Below are positions 1-10,259 of a DNA stretch of 64,000 nt, piece by piece (position 1 is the first letter of the stretch; every line of letters begins with the position of its first letter). This DNA is from Sipunculus nudus (lineage: Eukaryota; Annelida; Sipuncula; Golfingiida; Sipunculidae). Position numbers and translations under genes: made by a program. Under the pieces are notes generated by a model. It searched no databases. It was not told where the DNA came from and was given only the letters and a program-made list of their open reading frames with translations. Location: contig CM049311.1 of NCBI GenBank assembly GCA_026874595.1, positions 73,348,953 through 73,412,952 of the forward strand, written 5' to 3'.

Positions 1-52
1 AGTTATACTTATGCTAAAGTCATCGATAAAAGTTCTGAATTGACCATTCCAG

Positions 53-121
53 GCACACGCCGCAACCTCCTACATCCACCGAGTAAACCTAATTCAGCTA
101 GAACCGACCGCGCTTATACCG
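53..121 (+). CDS. GRL gene A, short internal exon (69 bp, phase 0)
   Basis: The segment is bounded by a CCAG acceptor and a strong GTATGT donor and encodes 23 open codons, including IHRVNLIQLEPTALIP. Copy B has the same boundaries and length at 55232-55300. Similarity between the copies begins almost exactly at this acceptor. In the gustatory-receptor family, an amphipathic stretch of this kind precedes the QF..L...SG..I segment that the next exon supplies. Earlier exons, with transmembrane segments 1-6, would lie left of the window. The call rests on paralogue comparison and splice sites, so it is weaker than for the last two exons. Confidence 0.45.
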
Positions 122-519
122 GTATGTATATCTCGTTTAACAAGCAAACTTTTTTGCTTGCCTTCTGATATTAACATAAGAATGACTAAGGTGAAAACGA
201 GAAAGGTAAAAGCGGTTAAGGTAAACAAGAATAAGGTTAAGATCAAGGAGGTAACAATGATTAGGGCGGAAAGGGCCAAGGTATAAATGGTTGGGAACAG
301 CTGACCAAGTGAAATAACACAATTCAGCAATTTAAGTGAAGCTGACTGTATCAGATTTATTGATGTATTTTTATTTACCTCATGTATATTGAGCATGCAT
401 ATGTATGTTTTAATATATTCATAACTGCTAAATTAACAATTTGTGAGAACATATTGTAAATCGTAGTTGACGGCTTAAAGTTAAATGACAGACCTTTAAG
501 TTTCCTCCTTGTTTATATG
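122..519. other. GRL-A intron sequence, no gene seen
   Basis: This is intron sequence shared with 55301-55690. It contains purine-rich AAGGTAA/GGTAAAAG runs at about 190-290 and no coding exon that I can support. Two small minus-strand reading frames here are not conserved in copy B. Confidence 0.5.
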
Positions 520-1139
520 TATATATAAACAGAGTGGCAGTGGTATATAGTTTTACCCATGTCCGTCATTCCGTCTTTCTGTCATTATGTCCATCCGTCA
601 TTAATAAATCCAACAGTTGTACGCTCTTTTCTCCGCAATGCCTGCAGATATTGACCTGATTTTTTTTATGTGGGTAGATAATGGCCAATTACGGGTCGAG
701 TTCGCGTTTCGTTCCGGTTGACCTACTTTTGAACGTATGACGGCTCCTGAACATAAAAAAATTCATGAAAATTAGAAATCTTCATGATAAATGCACATGT
801 GCGGACCTTTTTTCACAATGCTTGTAGATATTGGCCTCATTTTTCATGTGTTGGTGCATTATGACTACCTAGAGATGGAGTTTGGGTTATGGTCCGGTTG
901 ACCGATTTTAACTGTCTGATTTCAGCTTTGTTTCAAAATGTTTTATAATCTTGACACTTGCTTTTCATATATCGTTCACTTAAGAGGAATGTTTCAAGTT
1001 CAAAATTAATTCAATATCTGCTAACTTCTGACCAAGAACTCAGCAACTGCTCGTTTACATGTAGGTGGTACAAACCTAATATGTGCGATGAAGCTTTTTT
1101 CATTACTATAGGCAAATCTTAATAATTGCTCCCTGATCG
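520..1139. repeat. Copy-A-specific insertion with about 180-bp degenerate repeats
   Basis: Absent from copy B. A segment with the core 'GCAATGCYTGYAGATATTGR' followed by a TCCGGTTGACC end occurs at about 630-730 and again at 815-910, with a third, weaker version after 920. The CCGTC-rich start at 560-600 resembles interspersed repeats common in marine invertebrates. No coding capacity. Confidence 0.45.
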
Positions 1140-1219
1140 TGGTTTTATGATTTGAATATTCATGATTTATCCTGTAGGTTATTATTTTTTAGTTAAGCGA
1201 TTTTACTTTAGCCTTTTTA

Positions 1220-2100
1220 GCTCAGCTGACGGAAGTCATCTGAGCTAAAGCGTTTACACTTTGTCCGGCGTCCGTCCGTCCGTTAATTAGGCACAAATCG
1301 TGAATTCTGAACCTGGAATCTTCGTACTTGACAGGCTCGGAGGTCCATGAAAAATCTCCTCGAAAACCTGAAATTAGGTCTCTGTTACCCATATCATTCG
1401 AGCTATGGGGTTCAGAAGTACCCCCCAGAATAATTAAAAATTGATACATACGTTCCAGTATCTGAACAACTAATGCATTGATCACCATGACTTTTGCATG
1501 CATATTCATTATGGTGTGTTTCATCAGTTCTTGGAGACTGATCGGGCCACCTATAAATACCAGCAGTAACCGTCTCTTTCCTTAAACGCTTCCCAAAGAC
1601 TGGCAGTATACTCAGCTGGGCACAATAAATTTATTCATTTGAGACCTTGTTGGATTTAAACTTTAAATATTGTGTTGTATTTTTATTCTGGCTAAAATCC
1701 TACAATGTCACATATGATTTGGATAAGAGATCTCCAAATAAAATTGAATGGATGTATTTGATCATGAATGTAATGCTGCAGATATGCAAATAATGCAATG
1801 TTACATGCTCAGAGGACACCATTTCAACAATTATCATTTAAAAATTCGAAAACAGGTCTAAAAACTATGGTATCTTAAGACCAGCTGTAAATTCTTCTCA
1901 GACTTGTCGCTGAGTTAAAATAGTAGTCCAGTCTGACTTTTTTTCACCACAGAAAATCCAATTTAACCTGGTAAAGTCTCCCCTTCATAAATCACAGTTG
2001 GACAATACTCAAACTTTGACAATTATTTTTATTTGCTGCAACAAAGTTTTATCATTTTCTTGTAAAGTAACATGTCCGTATTCTCTTTTGTAATATACTT
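1220..2100. other. Start of 6.9-kb insertion in GRL-A intron; noncoding
   Basis: Copy B runs straight from the equivalent of 1219 to the equivalent of 8135, so 1220-8134 is inserted here. The first part has a GTCCGTCCGTCCGTTA stretch and an 'ACACAAATCGTRAA' to 'GGAGGTCC' module (1285-1350). That module is also seen at 61390-61455, so it is an interspersed repeat. No gene recognised. Confidence 0.45.
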
Positions 2101-2875
2101 TGTTACAGGCGCTCTATTGTGTGACACGGGCGTGGCTCGTGTTGTTGTTACATTCCGTACTGGTTGAACTCGCGTTGTCATGTGGGCCTTGAGTCTCACG
2201 CCTGGTAGTGGGTCACGTGATTAGCCTGGTATGTATGGAGAAACACACGGCTATGTCTTTCTGGAGAGTTCCTGAACCGCCTGTTTACTGTGGAGTAGGG
2301 TACTTTGTAGACTGTTCGAGAAGTAGAAGGTTCCCGGCTTAGGGTGTGAAGGTATATAAAGGCCTGTTTTTTAGAACCAGGGGGCAGACAGCAGAGCAGA
2401 TACCAGCGGACGCAGAAGGGTGTGTCACATTCTAAAGATCTTATCCGACGAAGGCGGCAATTATAGATATTTCAAGAACTTTCCTGGATTTTATACACTG
2501 GACTTCAGTTTACATTCTGTGTTGTTTCAAGAACTTTCCACTGGACTGTCATTTTCAGCTTACATTCAAAGGACTTATCTTGGTGACACTGTTGGTATTC
2601 AGGTATTGTACCATTATCTTTCTGTATGATCGTATTGACTTGTTGCTATACCGCTTTTTCACTGTATAATTGTATTGATTTAGTGTATTGTATGGTTAGG
2701 ATTGTTTGAGGAAAAAAATAATATTTTATTTGTTAACAAAAAACCACTGACTTCTTTATTCATTCCCCTAGACATTTCCCGCTGCCTAGTGTTACAGAAT
2801 CTGTTTTTTTTATCTCCATTACAAAATCTGTGTTCATCACGCATACGTGATCTGTTTATATTAGGTTCCGTAACA
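2101..2875 (+). repeat. 5' LTR (about 775 bp)
   Basis: It begins TGTTACAGG and ends CCGTAACA, giving inverted TGTTAC/GTAACA ends. It stops six bases before the primer binding site. A TATATAAA box lies inside. No second copy was found downstream, so no LTR-LTR age comparison is possible. The left edge rests on the inverted terminal hexamer alone. Confidence 0.6.
2353..2360 (+). promoter_or_regulatory. LTR TATA box
   Basis: TATATAAA sits in the U3-like part of the LTR, followed about 25 bases later by a GGGGGCAGACAG stretch suitable as a transcription start region. Promoter role is inferred from position. Confidence 0.5.
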
Positions 2876-2881
2876 TAAAAT

Positions 2882-2899
2882 TGGGGGCCCGTCCGGGAT
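2882..2899 (+). other. Primer binding site, tRNA-Pro type
   Basis: TGGGGGCCCGTCCGGGAT differs at one base from the classic proline-tRNA primer binding site of gammaretroviruses. It lies immediately after the LTR, as expected for minus-strand priming. Confidence 0.75.
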
Positions 2900-3032
2900 G
2901 CTTCATAGTTTTCAAATTTATTAGGTCTGACCTGGACACATTGTTTTATCATCCATTGTTTACAAGAATACATATTGTTTACAGTACATTGTTTATAGGA
3001 TTTATCTCAGTGGTTTTTTGTTATTGTTTTAA

Positions 3033-4330
3033 CATCTTAACAGGGCAGATTTCAAGCCTGAGACATTTGTTGACGATCCGGACCCTGATAAACTTGAACA
3101 GTTGTCAAAAGACCAGTTGTTGCGTTTGGGACAACACTTAGGGCTAAGTGTGAAAAAAGCTTTGAGAAAGCCTGATATAATTGCTAAAATCATGCAAGAT
3201 CTTATTAGCAAAGGTTTAATTGAAGAGACTGAAATTGAAACATCAAAAAATGACAGCCTTGCTATGCAATTAGAATTGAAAAAGTTGGAAATGCAACATG
3301 AGCTAGCATTAAAACAGTTAGAATTAGAAAAAGAGAGGGAATAACGGTTAGAAAGAGAAAGACTAGAAAACGAAATAGAAAGAGAAAGACTAGAAAAAGA
3401 TAAAGAAATTGAGTTAAAACGAGTGGAGTTAGAAAGACTTAAACTAGAACATAGTCTACGTGCTGCCCCAACTCATAGTTTTGATGTTACTAAAGACATT
3501 AGACTTGTCCCACCATTTCAAGAAAAAGAAGTTGATAAATATTTCTTACACTTTGAGAAGGTAGCTGAAAATTAAAAAAAATGGCCTATAGAAAATTGGA
3601 CTATGCTGTTACAAAGTGTATTGACTGGCAAGGCCAGAGAAACTTATACAGAGCTTTCAGTAGAAGCTGCTGCTGACTTTGACCTGGTAAAACGGTTAAT
3701 CCTAAAAGGTTATGAGTTAGTTCCAGAGGCTTGCCGCCAGAAATTCAGAAATTGGGAAAAGCGCAAAGAACAGACCTACGTAGAATTTGCTAGGACAATA
3801 GAGCAGTTGTTTGATCGCTAGTGTAGTTCTAAAAATGTAATGAAGGATTATGACAATTTGCGCCAGTTGATTTTGCTGGAAGAATTTAAGCGCGCTGCAT
3901 TAATGCAGATGTTAAAACATTTCCCGATGAGAAAAGTCCTGAAACACTTGACATTACTGCTCATTTAGCTAATGATTATTCATTGACACACAAAATGTCC
4001 TTTACTAGCAAATCAAATCAGTCATTCACAAATAAGAATGTAAAACAGTATGGTCAAAAGAAGTTAACACCGCAGTCATCCAGTACTAGTAGTCCTGATA
4101 GTTCAGCAAAGCCCATAGCTACACCTCAGTCCACGTCCACTGTGTTTAAGTCAAAAAAAGACCAGTCATTTTCAAAGAAAATCTGTAATTATTGCAAGAA
4201 GGAAGGTCATCTAATATCTGACTGCTGGAAACTTGCGAATAGACCAAATAGCAAACCTTCTGGTTTTGTTTCAAAATCTATGCATAGCATAGTGCAAGAG
4301 CCAGGCTCTTTTAATGTAAATAAGGGGTAG
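3033..4330 (+). pseudogene. gag remnant (coiled coil, capsid-like region, CCHC knuckle)
   Basis: One frame is open from 3033. It encodes a lysine/glutamate-rich coiled coil (about 3240-3460) and then a capsid-like part with TGKARETYTELS and WEKRKEQTYVEFARTIEQLF. Stops interrupt it at about 3342, 3573 and 3819. After a frameshift near 3900 a serine-rich linker leads to a zinc knuckle, CNYCKKEGHLISDC (C-x2-C-x4-H-x4-C), at 4184-4225. A functional Gag would coat and package element RNA; this one cannot be made intact. Confidence 0.75.
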
Positions 4331-4500
4331 AACTCCTTTGTTGACTCAAAAAAAAATAGTTTGATGAGACCCAAGTGCCGTCTAAATCCAAAGAAGAATC
4401 CGTAGATTGCGTGGTAAAAACCTCAGTTGATTCCTACGAGGAATGAGATAAGGCTAGGTCCTTTCAAGACTCCTGCGAGGAGTGTTCTCTGAATGAGGCT

Positions 4501-5365
4501 ATGTCCTTTTATGACTCTTGCGAGAGTATTTCAAATAAGGCTAGGTCCTCTTGTGACAGACAAAAGTTTGTTTCTGCTGAGGAAAATTTCTCTGTTGACT
4601 CCCATGAGGAGTTTGGTAAGGATGTAGATTCCTTAGATGACTCTGAAACAGAGTTTATGACTGACACCTTCAATGTCAGTTCTTTGTTTGACGAGGTTGA
4701 GGTAGTAGATTCGTCTCTTGACTCTGAAATGGAGTTATTTGAGCCATTCATACATGATGGTTATGTATCACTTTCGAGAGATTTATCAAATTCTACCCCT
4801 ATTAGAATTTTGAGGGATATTGGTTCAGGCCAGACTCTCATGTTAGCAAACGTTTTGACATTTTCTAATAGGTCCTTTACTGGTGCACATGCACTTGTTA
4901 ATGGTGTGTTTTCAGACAGGCACACTTCAGTTCCGCTTCACAGTATCCATTTAAAGTCAGATTTAATATCTGGGAATATTACTGTGGGCATAAGAACTAC
5001 TTTACCCTTTAAGGGAATTCAGTTGCTACTAGGCAATTATGTTGCGGGTGATAAAGTACAGCCTGTGCCAATAGTGACAGAAAAGCCGTCACTTGATCAG
5101 GACACTGATCCGGAAAGTCAGGAAATTCCTGGTTTGTATCCTTCATGTGCTGTAACTAGATCTATGGCCAAGAAAAACACACACGAGGATAATGGTCCAG
5201 ATAATAACACTCTGGGAGTCACTAGTGACTCGTCTAATGACTCGCCCGTACAGGATGCATCATTCTCAAGGTCAGAACTTATCCCGGAACAGCATAAGGA
5301 CCCTGATATTTCATGTTTGTTTCCCAGTACAGTTTCTAAAGATGAGCTGTCACAGAACCCAGTTT
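4501..5365 (+). pseudogene. Acidic linker and retropepsin-like protease remnant
   Basis: The first 90 codons are an acidic region with repeated DS.E.F motifs. Near residue 100, PIRILRDIGSGQTLML takes the place where gypsy aspartic proteases carry the D-T/S-G active site. Here it reads D-I-G, so the active-site residue after Asp is changed. A later hydrophobic stretch, GIQLLLGNYVAGDKV, fits the end of the protease fold. The frame shifts near 5365 into the integrase. The protease call is from position and motif and is moderately sure. Confidence 0.55.
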
Positions 5366-6480
5366 GTTTTTTATGTCAAAAATGGAGTGCTTATGCGTAA
5401 ATGGCGACCACCTGATGTATGCGCTGATGATGAGTGGGCCATCAAACATCAAATAGTAATGCCCAAAAGCTTTCGCAGGGAGGTTCTAAGCATGGCACAT
5501 GAGGCTCCTTTGTCTGGCCATTTAGGTATAAATAAAACTTATCAGAAAGTTAGTACACACTTCTATTGGCCTAACCTCAGGAAAGATGTTGTACAATATT
5601 ACAAATCATGCCATACATGCCAGATGGTAGGCAAGCCCAATCAGTATCCTCCTAGGGCCCCACTTAGGCCTATTCCTGCTTTCGAAGAACCATTCAGAAG
5701 GATCATTGTTGATTGTGTTGGACCACTGCCCAAAACAAAATCTGGATATGAATACTTGCTGACAATTATGTGCGCATCTACCTGGTTCCCTGAGGCAATA
5801 CTATTGCGCAAAATTAATGCCAAAAGTGTTGTCAAAGCTCTGACCAAGTTTTTTGCAACTTTTGGATTACCAAAATCCGTCCAATCTGACCAAGGGTCTA
5901 ATTTTATGTCTGGCTTATTCCAACAAGTTATGCTTGAGGTAGGTATAAAACAGTACAGCTCTTCGCCATACCATCCTAAAAGCCAGGCCGCCCTCGAGCG
6001 TTTTCACCAGACATTAAAAAAATGATCAGAACTTATTGCTATGACACACAAAAAGACAGGGATGAAGGAATCCACCTATTGTTGTTTGTTGTCAGAGAAT
6101 CCTTTCAGGGGTCTTTGGGTTTCAGTCTCTTTGAACTAGTTTTTAGACGCTCCGTTCGCGAACCATTGAAACTGCTTAAAGAAAAACTCTTGTGTGAAAC
6201 TCCTGATTCTCTTAGTTTACTGCAGTAGGTCGCAGACTTTCGCACTAAACTACACAATGCTTACGAGATTGCAAAGTCAAATCTAAAATCTGCACAAAGT
6301 AAAATGAAATCAGAGTATGACAAGCACACTGTAAGTAGGACGTTTGAGCCTAGTGAAAAGGTCCTTGCCTTACTTCCCATCCCTGGCAGACCTCTGCAAG
6401 CTAGGTATTTTGGTCCTAACATTGTTGACAAGAAAGTCAGTGATTTAAATTTCATAGTGTTGACACCAGATAGACGTTAG
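5366..6480 (+). pseudogene. Integrase remnant (HHCC, D,D-35-E, GPF module)
   Basis: An integrase would join element DNA to the genome. The N-terminal zinc motif is visible as HEAPLSGH followed by CHTC. The catalytic core retains all three acidic residues: VDCVGPLP, SDQGSNF and ALERFHQ, with exactly 35 residues between the second Asp and the Glu. The frame changes at about 6022, then two TAG stops (6226-6228 and 6478-6480) interrupt a C-terminal GPF-type module (YFGPNIV). It ends at CHVNMLKPYY, the usual junction to the RT region in this group. Confidence 0.8.
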
Positions 6481-6504
6481 AAGAAACAACTGTGCCATGT
6501 TAAC

Positions 6505-7362
6505 ATGTTGAAACCATATTATGACAGAAATAGCACATCAGATGTTGTACAAAATGTTACTGCTGTTAATTGTGTAAAAACTGACCCTGACCCAGTTAAA
6601 GTAGATACTGATTGTAAGTGTGATGTAGACATTCAGTGTGGTACAGTACCGTTAAAAAACTCAGACGTGCTTAAAAACCTGGATACCAAACTGTCACACC
6701 TTACCGCACAAGAACAACAAGACCTCAAGAACCTGCTGCGGAATTATGAACATTTGTTTGGTGACATTCTAACGCGAACTAACATGTTGTGCCATGACGC
6801 CGATGTTGGCGAGGCAAGCGCAGTCAAGCAACATCCATATAGACTGAATCCAGAAAAGCAAAAGTATCTACAGGATGAGATTTTGCTGGACAATGATTTC
6901 ATTGAACCTAGTAACAGTAACTGGAGTTCACCATGTATTCTTGTGCCAAAACCTGATGGAAGTAACCGTATGTGCACAGATTATCGAAAACTGAACTCTG
7001 TCACCAAGACTGACACGCTCCGATTCCGAGGATCGATGATTGTATTGATAGAGTCGGTAGCTCTAGATATGTCTCCAAGTTTGACTTGCTAAAAGGATTC
7101 TGGCAAGTTCCGCTGATAGAACGAGTGAAAGAAATGTCGCATTTGTGACGCCGCAAGGACTGTACCAGTATAAAGTTATGCCGTTTGGCATGAAGAACTC
7201 GCCAGCCACGTTCCAGCGCCTCATCCATATGGTTGTCAAGGACATTCAGGGCTGCGACGCATATATTGATGACCTTATCGTGTACAGCGACACCTGGGAG
7301 AAACATCTGCAAATTTTTCGCGACCTCTTCGAAAGACTCAGTGAAGCACGTCTGACCGTCAG
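6505..7362 (+). pseudogene. Reverse transcriptase remnant (fingers/palm, YIDD)
   Basis: It begins with the linker typical of this element group, then has the finger motif SSPCILVPKPDGSNRMCTDYRK. A frameshift near 7027 moves the motif-A Asp (KFDLLKG) into another frame, and a further shift near 7135 restores VTPQGLYQYKVMPFGMKNSP and the catalytic YIDD at 7263-7274. The reading stops just after SEARLTV. The thumb and connection region expected next is absent, and RNase H starts at once, which indicates a deletion of roughly 300 bases or more at about 7362. Confidence 0.8.
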
Positions 7363-7365
7363 AAT

Positions 7366-7797
7366 TTGAAAGCCATTCTGCAAAGTTCACCAGTTTTAGC
7401 AGCTCCAGACTTTTCTGTACATTTTAAGTTAGCTGTAGATGCTAGTGATACTGCTGCTGGTGCTGTGTTGTTACAAGAAGGCAATGATGGCACAGATCAT
7501 CCAATTTGTTATTTCTCAAGAAAGTTGAATGCAAACCAGAAAACCTACTCTACTATTGAAAAAGAATGTTTGGCTTTGATTTTGGCGTTGCAACATTTTG
7601 AAGTTTATGTTACTTCATCAGTCAGGCCTTTCATGGTCTTCAGTGATCACAATCCCCTCACGTTCAGGAACAAGATGAAGTGTAAAAATAAGAGATTGTT
7701 GAAATGGAGTTTGTTCTTACAGGATTACAATCTTGATATCATACACATTAAAGGGAAAGACAATGTACTTGCTGATTGCTTATCGAGATGTTTATGA
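7366..7797 (+). pseudogene. RNase H remnant, open reading frame, deleted upstream
   Basis: 143 codons are uninterrupted. All four RNase H acidic residues can be placed: LAVDASD, IEKECLAL, VFSDHNPLTF and NVLADCLSR. The domain starts with KAILQSSPVLAAPDF, normally preceded by the RT connection region that is missing here. The frame ends TGA at 7795-7797. This is the best-preserved domain of the element. Confidence 0.8.
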
Positions 7798-8134
7798 AAT
7801 GTCGTAAACAGGATGTTTATGTGATGTTGTAGATAAGATGATTTTGAGATGTTGTAAAAATTTTAAGTGATTGTGATCGCAAAAAGAAAGTTTCGTTTAA
7901 CGATATGTTTGAGCACCGAGAAAAAATTGCAAAATACACACAAATTGCCTGATTCTTCAGGAAAGGCAGGTTGGATTATGATCAAATTTGGTTTGCTTAT
8001 GCGGCTTGTTGATTTTAAGCTAATATGCATGAACGATGTTGCCACCTACATTATCTTAATTAGTTGGCTCTGCAAGGACATATTGTCAACATGTCAATCG
8101 GCTGAGCGTTAATTCCCACGGGTCACTTGTTTAT
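7798..8134. other. 3' flank of the gypsy element, no LTR seen
   Basis: Repeats of 'GATGTTGTA' occur at 7825-7860. No TGTTACAGG start, polypurine tract or LTR copy is seen before duplication homology resumes at about 8135, so the 3' end was probably lost. Confidence 0.4.
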
Positions 8135-8249
8135 CCTTACCATTTCCCCTTTGTCATTTTACACAAAGCCACTGATAGTATTAGGTACTGCCTACTAAAG
8201 ACTCTACTCGCCGTGATACAATATTGAACTGATTGTCCAGTTTGTACAG

Positions 8250-8339
8250 TTCCAGGTGCTGTTGCATCGGGTGTCCGGCTCACCAATAGGGATCTCGGTG
8301 ATGGGGGCATTCGTCCTAGATAAGCCTGCCCTACTGACG
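8250..8339 (+). CDS. GRL gene A, penultimate exon (90 bp, phase 0)
   Basis: Thirty open codons lie between a TACAG acceptor and an ACG|GTACGA donor. The product includes FQVLLHRVSGS and GAFVLDKPALLT. Gustatory receptors have this type of segment just before TM7 (QF..qL...p..i...G.F.LDrsLLLT). It differs from copy B (55857-55946) at 8 of 90 bases, half of them silent, while the flanking intron differs more, which suggests past or present selection. Joined in phase 0 to the next exon it gives the complete C-terminal signature of the family. Confidence 0.75.
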
Positions 8340-8664
8340 GTACGATCACTTGTTATGACACCCAGTAACAACACGCTACTCGGTGTTTATGAGTTTTTTT
8401 AGCTTCTCAGAAAGCAGTGTTTTTTAATAATATTTTTTTTTCGGTGGATGTAACCGACTCCATTTTTTAATGTCAACCAGGCCAAGTGACTACTGCACCT
8501 GCGGGTCAGGGTGCGTAATCGTCACCATTCCTGGGACATACAACCGAGGAACCCCCGAAAGGCACACTCGTTCGTAAGTGAAACACGGCCATTGCGCACG
8601 GCCTTCCCATTAAGTCTGTAGAGCGCTCACCCTGGGTGGGGCTGACCGTGAATAATCTCTCCGT

Positions 8665-8735
8665 CTCGGCTGAAATTCCAGCTCACGATCTCCCGGCTTT
8701 GAGTCCTACGCTCTACCTCAGAGCCGCTGAGCAAT
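8665..8735 (-). repeat. tRNA-derived SINE head
   Basis: On the minus strand a GGTAGAGCG A-box-like element is followed about 35 bases on by GAGCTGGAATTTC, a decayed B box. In copy B the sequence stops at the B box (GATTCGAAC at about 56395), so the copies differ by loss or gain of the tRNA head. Confidence 0.45.
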
Positions 8736-9023
8736 ATTTAAAAATACAGTTTTCTAACATTCCTCTAGGCAAATTAATGTTTCTCTTGTGACATAATTTT
8801 AATTTTTTCTTCAACACTAAAATATCCACATTATTTAATTGATACTTATATGATTACCTCTAATGTACAAGTAGTTATTCATTATTGTTTTACACGATTC
8901 CTGTATAAAACTTTTCACAATAATCTGTTAGATGTTATAATATGGAGAATTTTGGAGGGATGTTCCCTTCGAATATAAAGATTCATTACATATGAATTCA
9001 AGAGAGAACATTTTGTTACACGT

Positions 9024-9245
9024 TTCTTAAATATATGAAGCCGTTTCAACTCCAGAAATCATCATAATTTTAAACAGGTATGAAAAACACCTAAAGTAAG
9101 CGGAAAAGACATTTTTTTTATATTGCTTTACAAATTCTTAAATATATGAAGCCGTTTCAACTCCAGAAATCATCATAATCTTAAATAGGTATGATAAACA
9201 CCTAAAGTAAGCAGAAAAAGACATTTTTTTATATTGCTTTACAAA
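9024..9245. repeat. 111-bp tandem duplication
   Basis: Two adjacent copies start TTCTTAAATATATGAAGCCG at 9024 and 9135. Copy B has only one version (about 56570-56690), so the duplication happened in copy A after the blocks separated. Confidence 0.85.
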
Positions 9246-9761
9246 TATACTCATTTCTCCTTCGCAAATCACACATCACATTTCCCCCACACTTTTTTGC
9301 GAACAAACCTTCCCACCATCCGTCCTTATGTATACATTTATTTCACGGTTCAACGGGTTTGATCAGCAGAGGATTTGTCGCCCAGAGTCCAAGACAAAGA
9401 GCGGGTCCAGAAAAACTTAACTATGTCATGTGCTCTTAGAATAATGTTTTATTTGAAATATACACAATTCAAAGATATTACAGGTAAATTGGTAACCTTG
9501 TATGTTATAAACCAAACAGAACGTTCACTGAAATAAATACCAAACTGTTATCAAATCGACAGTTAAAGCAGTTTAGTCTATATCCCTGTATTGCTCATAG
9601 ACTTGGTGTTGTTTATTTAAGGGCCGGCATTCTGGATGATGCCATATACATCAACAACACGTGTATTCAACAGTTCTTTCCCATATACTTCATCATTATG
9701 ATTTATTATCGTTACAGTTCTGTAGTTGGTATTTAACTGCCACGGGCACTTTGTAACAGTG

Positions 9762-9806
<45 letters not shown>
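9762..9806. repeat. (TA)n microsatellite
   Basis: An uninterrupted TA tract of about 44 bases in the last intron of GRL gene A, absent from the equivalent place in copy B (about 57200). Confidence 0.95.
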
Positions 9807-9808
<2 letters not shown>

Positions 9809-9852
9809 ATTTGTTATACTTTTCCCATAATTTTAACCATTTTATTTACCAG

Positions 9853-9957
9853 ATCTTTGGCACCATCGTGACGTATGCCGTTGTCCTGTTCCAGTTTCAG
9901 CCCACAACATCACCGGTAGGAGGCATAAACGTCGGAAATCTAACAGAAGAGCTTTGA
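9853..9957 (+). CDS. GRL gene A, last exon with TYxxxxxQF signature
   Basis: After a TTTATTTACCAG acceptor, 34 codons run to TGA. The product starts IFGTIVTYAVVLFQFQ, TM7 of an insect-type gustatory/odorant receptor, with the diagnostic T-Y-x5-Q-F. A short tail ends NLTEEL. Proteins of this superfamily are seven-transmembrane, inverted-topology ligand-gated channels; in non-insects their ligands are mostly unknown. The exon matches copy B (57252-57356) with only conservative changes, and both have AATAAA about 133 bases after the stop. This exon and 8250-8339 are the strongest evidence for the gene. Confidence 0.8.
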   Translation: MFGTIVTYAVVLFQFQPTTSPVGGINVGNLTEEL

Positions 9958-10089
9958 TAGAAAGTGACACTGACAACCATAAGGACCCGGCAGTGAAGAG
10001 AAAAGGCAGGATACGATCGCAGGCCACGCTTGTACTTTAAATTTAAGAGAATTGGCACAATATTCGTGTTTTTAAACACTCTCTGTTAA

Positions 10090-10095
10090 AATAAA
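10090..10095 (+). terminator. Polyadenylation signal of GRL gene A
   Basis: AATAAA lies 133 bases after the stop codon and is conserved at the same distance in copy B (57490-57495). Confidence 0.6.
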
Positions 10096-10259
10096 TAGTC
10101 CGATAAGATCATGCCTTGTTGGGTCAGTATGAACAGTCTAATTAGTTCATGCCTCACTGAGTTATCTTCGCTTTACAGGTTTAAAAAAATACATAAGCAA
10201 AGAAAGAAGAAAATTGAAGCGGCGAAACGCGTAATTAGTTAATTGTTACAGCCTTAATA

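Larger units (their letters stand above)
2101..7797 (+). mobile_element. Decayed Ty3/gypsy LTR retrotransposon, Gmr1-like order (gag-PR-IN-RT-RH)
   Basis: A 5' LTR, a tRNA-Pro-type primer binding site and remnants of gag, protease, integrase, reverse transcriptase and RNase H follow in that order. The enzyme domains are of Ty3/gypsy type, but integrase comes before reverse transcriptase. That order is Ty1/copia-like and is known for the Gmr1 group of Ty3/gypsy elements. The element is dead: it changes frame at least six times, has several in-frame stops and lacks the RT thumb/connection region. I found no 3' LTR before homology with copy B resumes at 8135. It lies in an intron of GRL gene A, in the same orientation. 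Confidence 0.85.

Noticed and set aside
7798-8400. Search for the 3' LTR of the gypsy element
   Set aside because: No sequence matching the 5' LTR start or end was found before duplication homology resumes.
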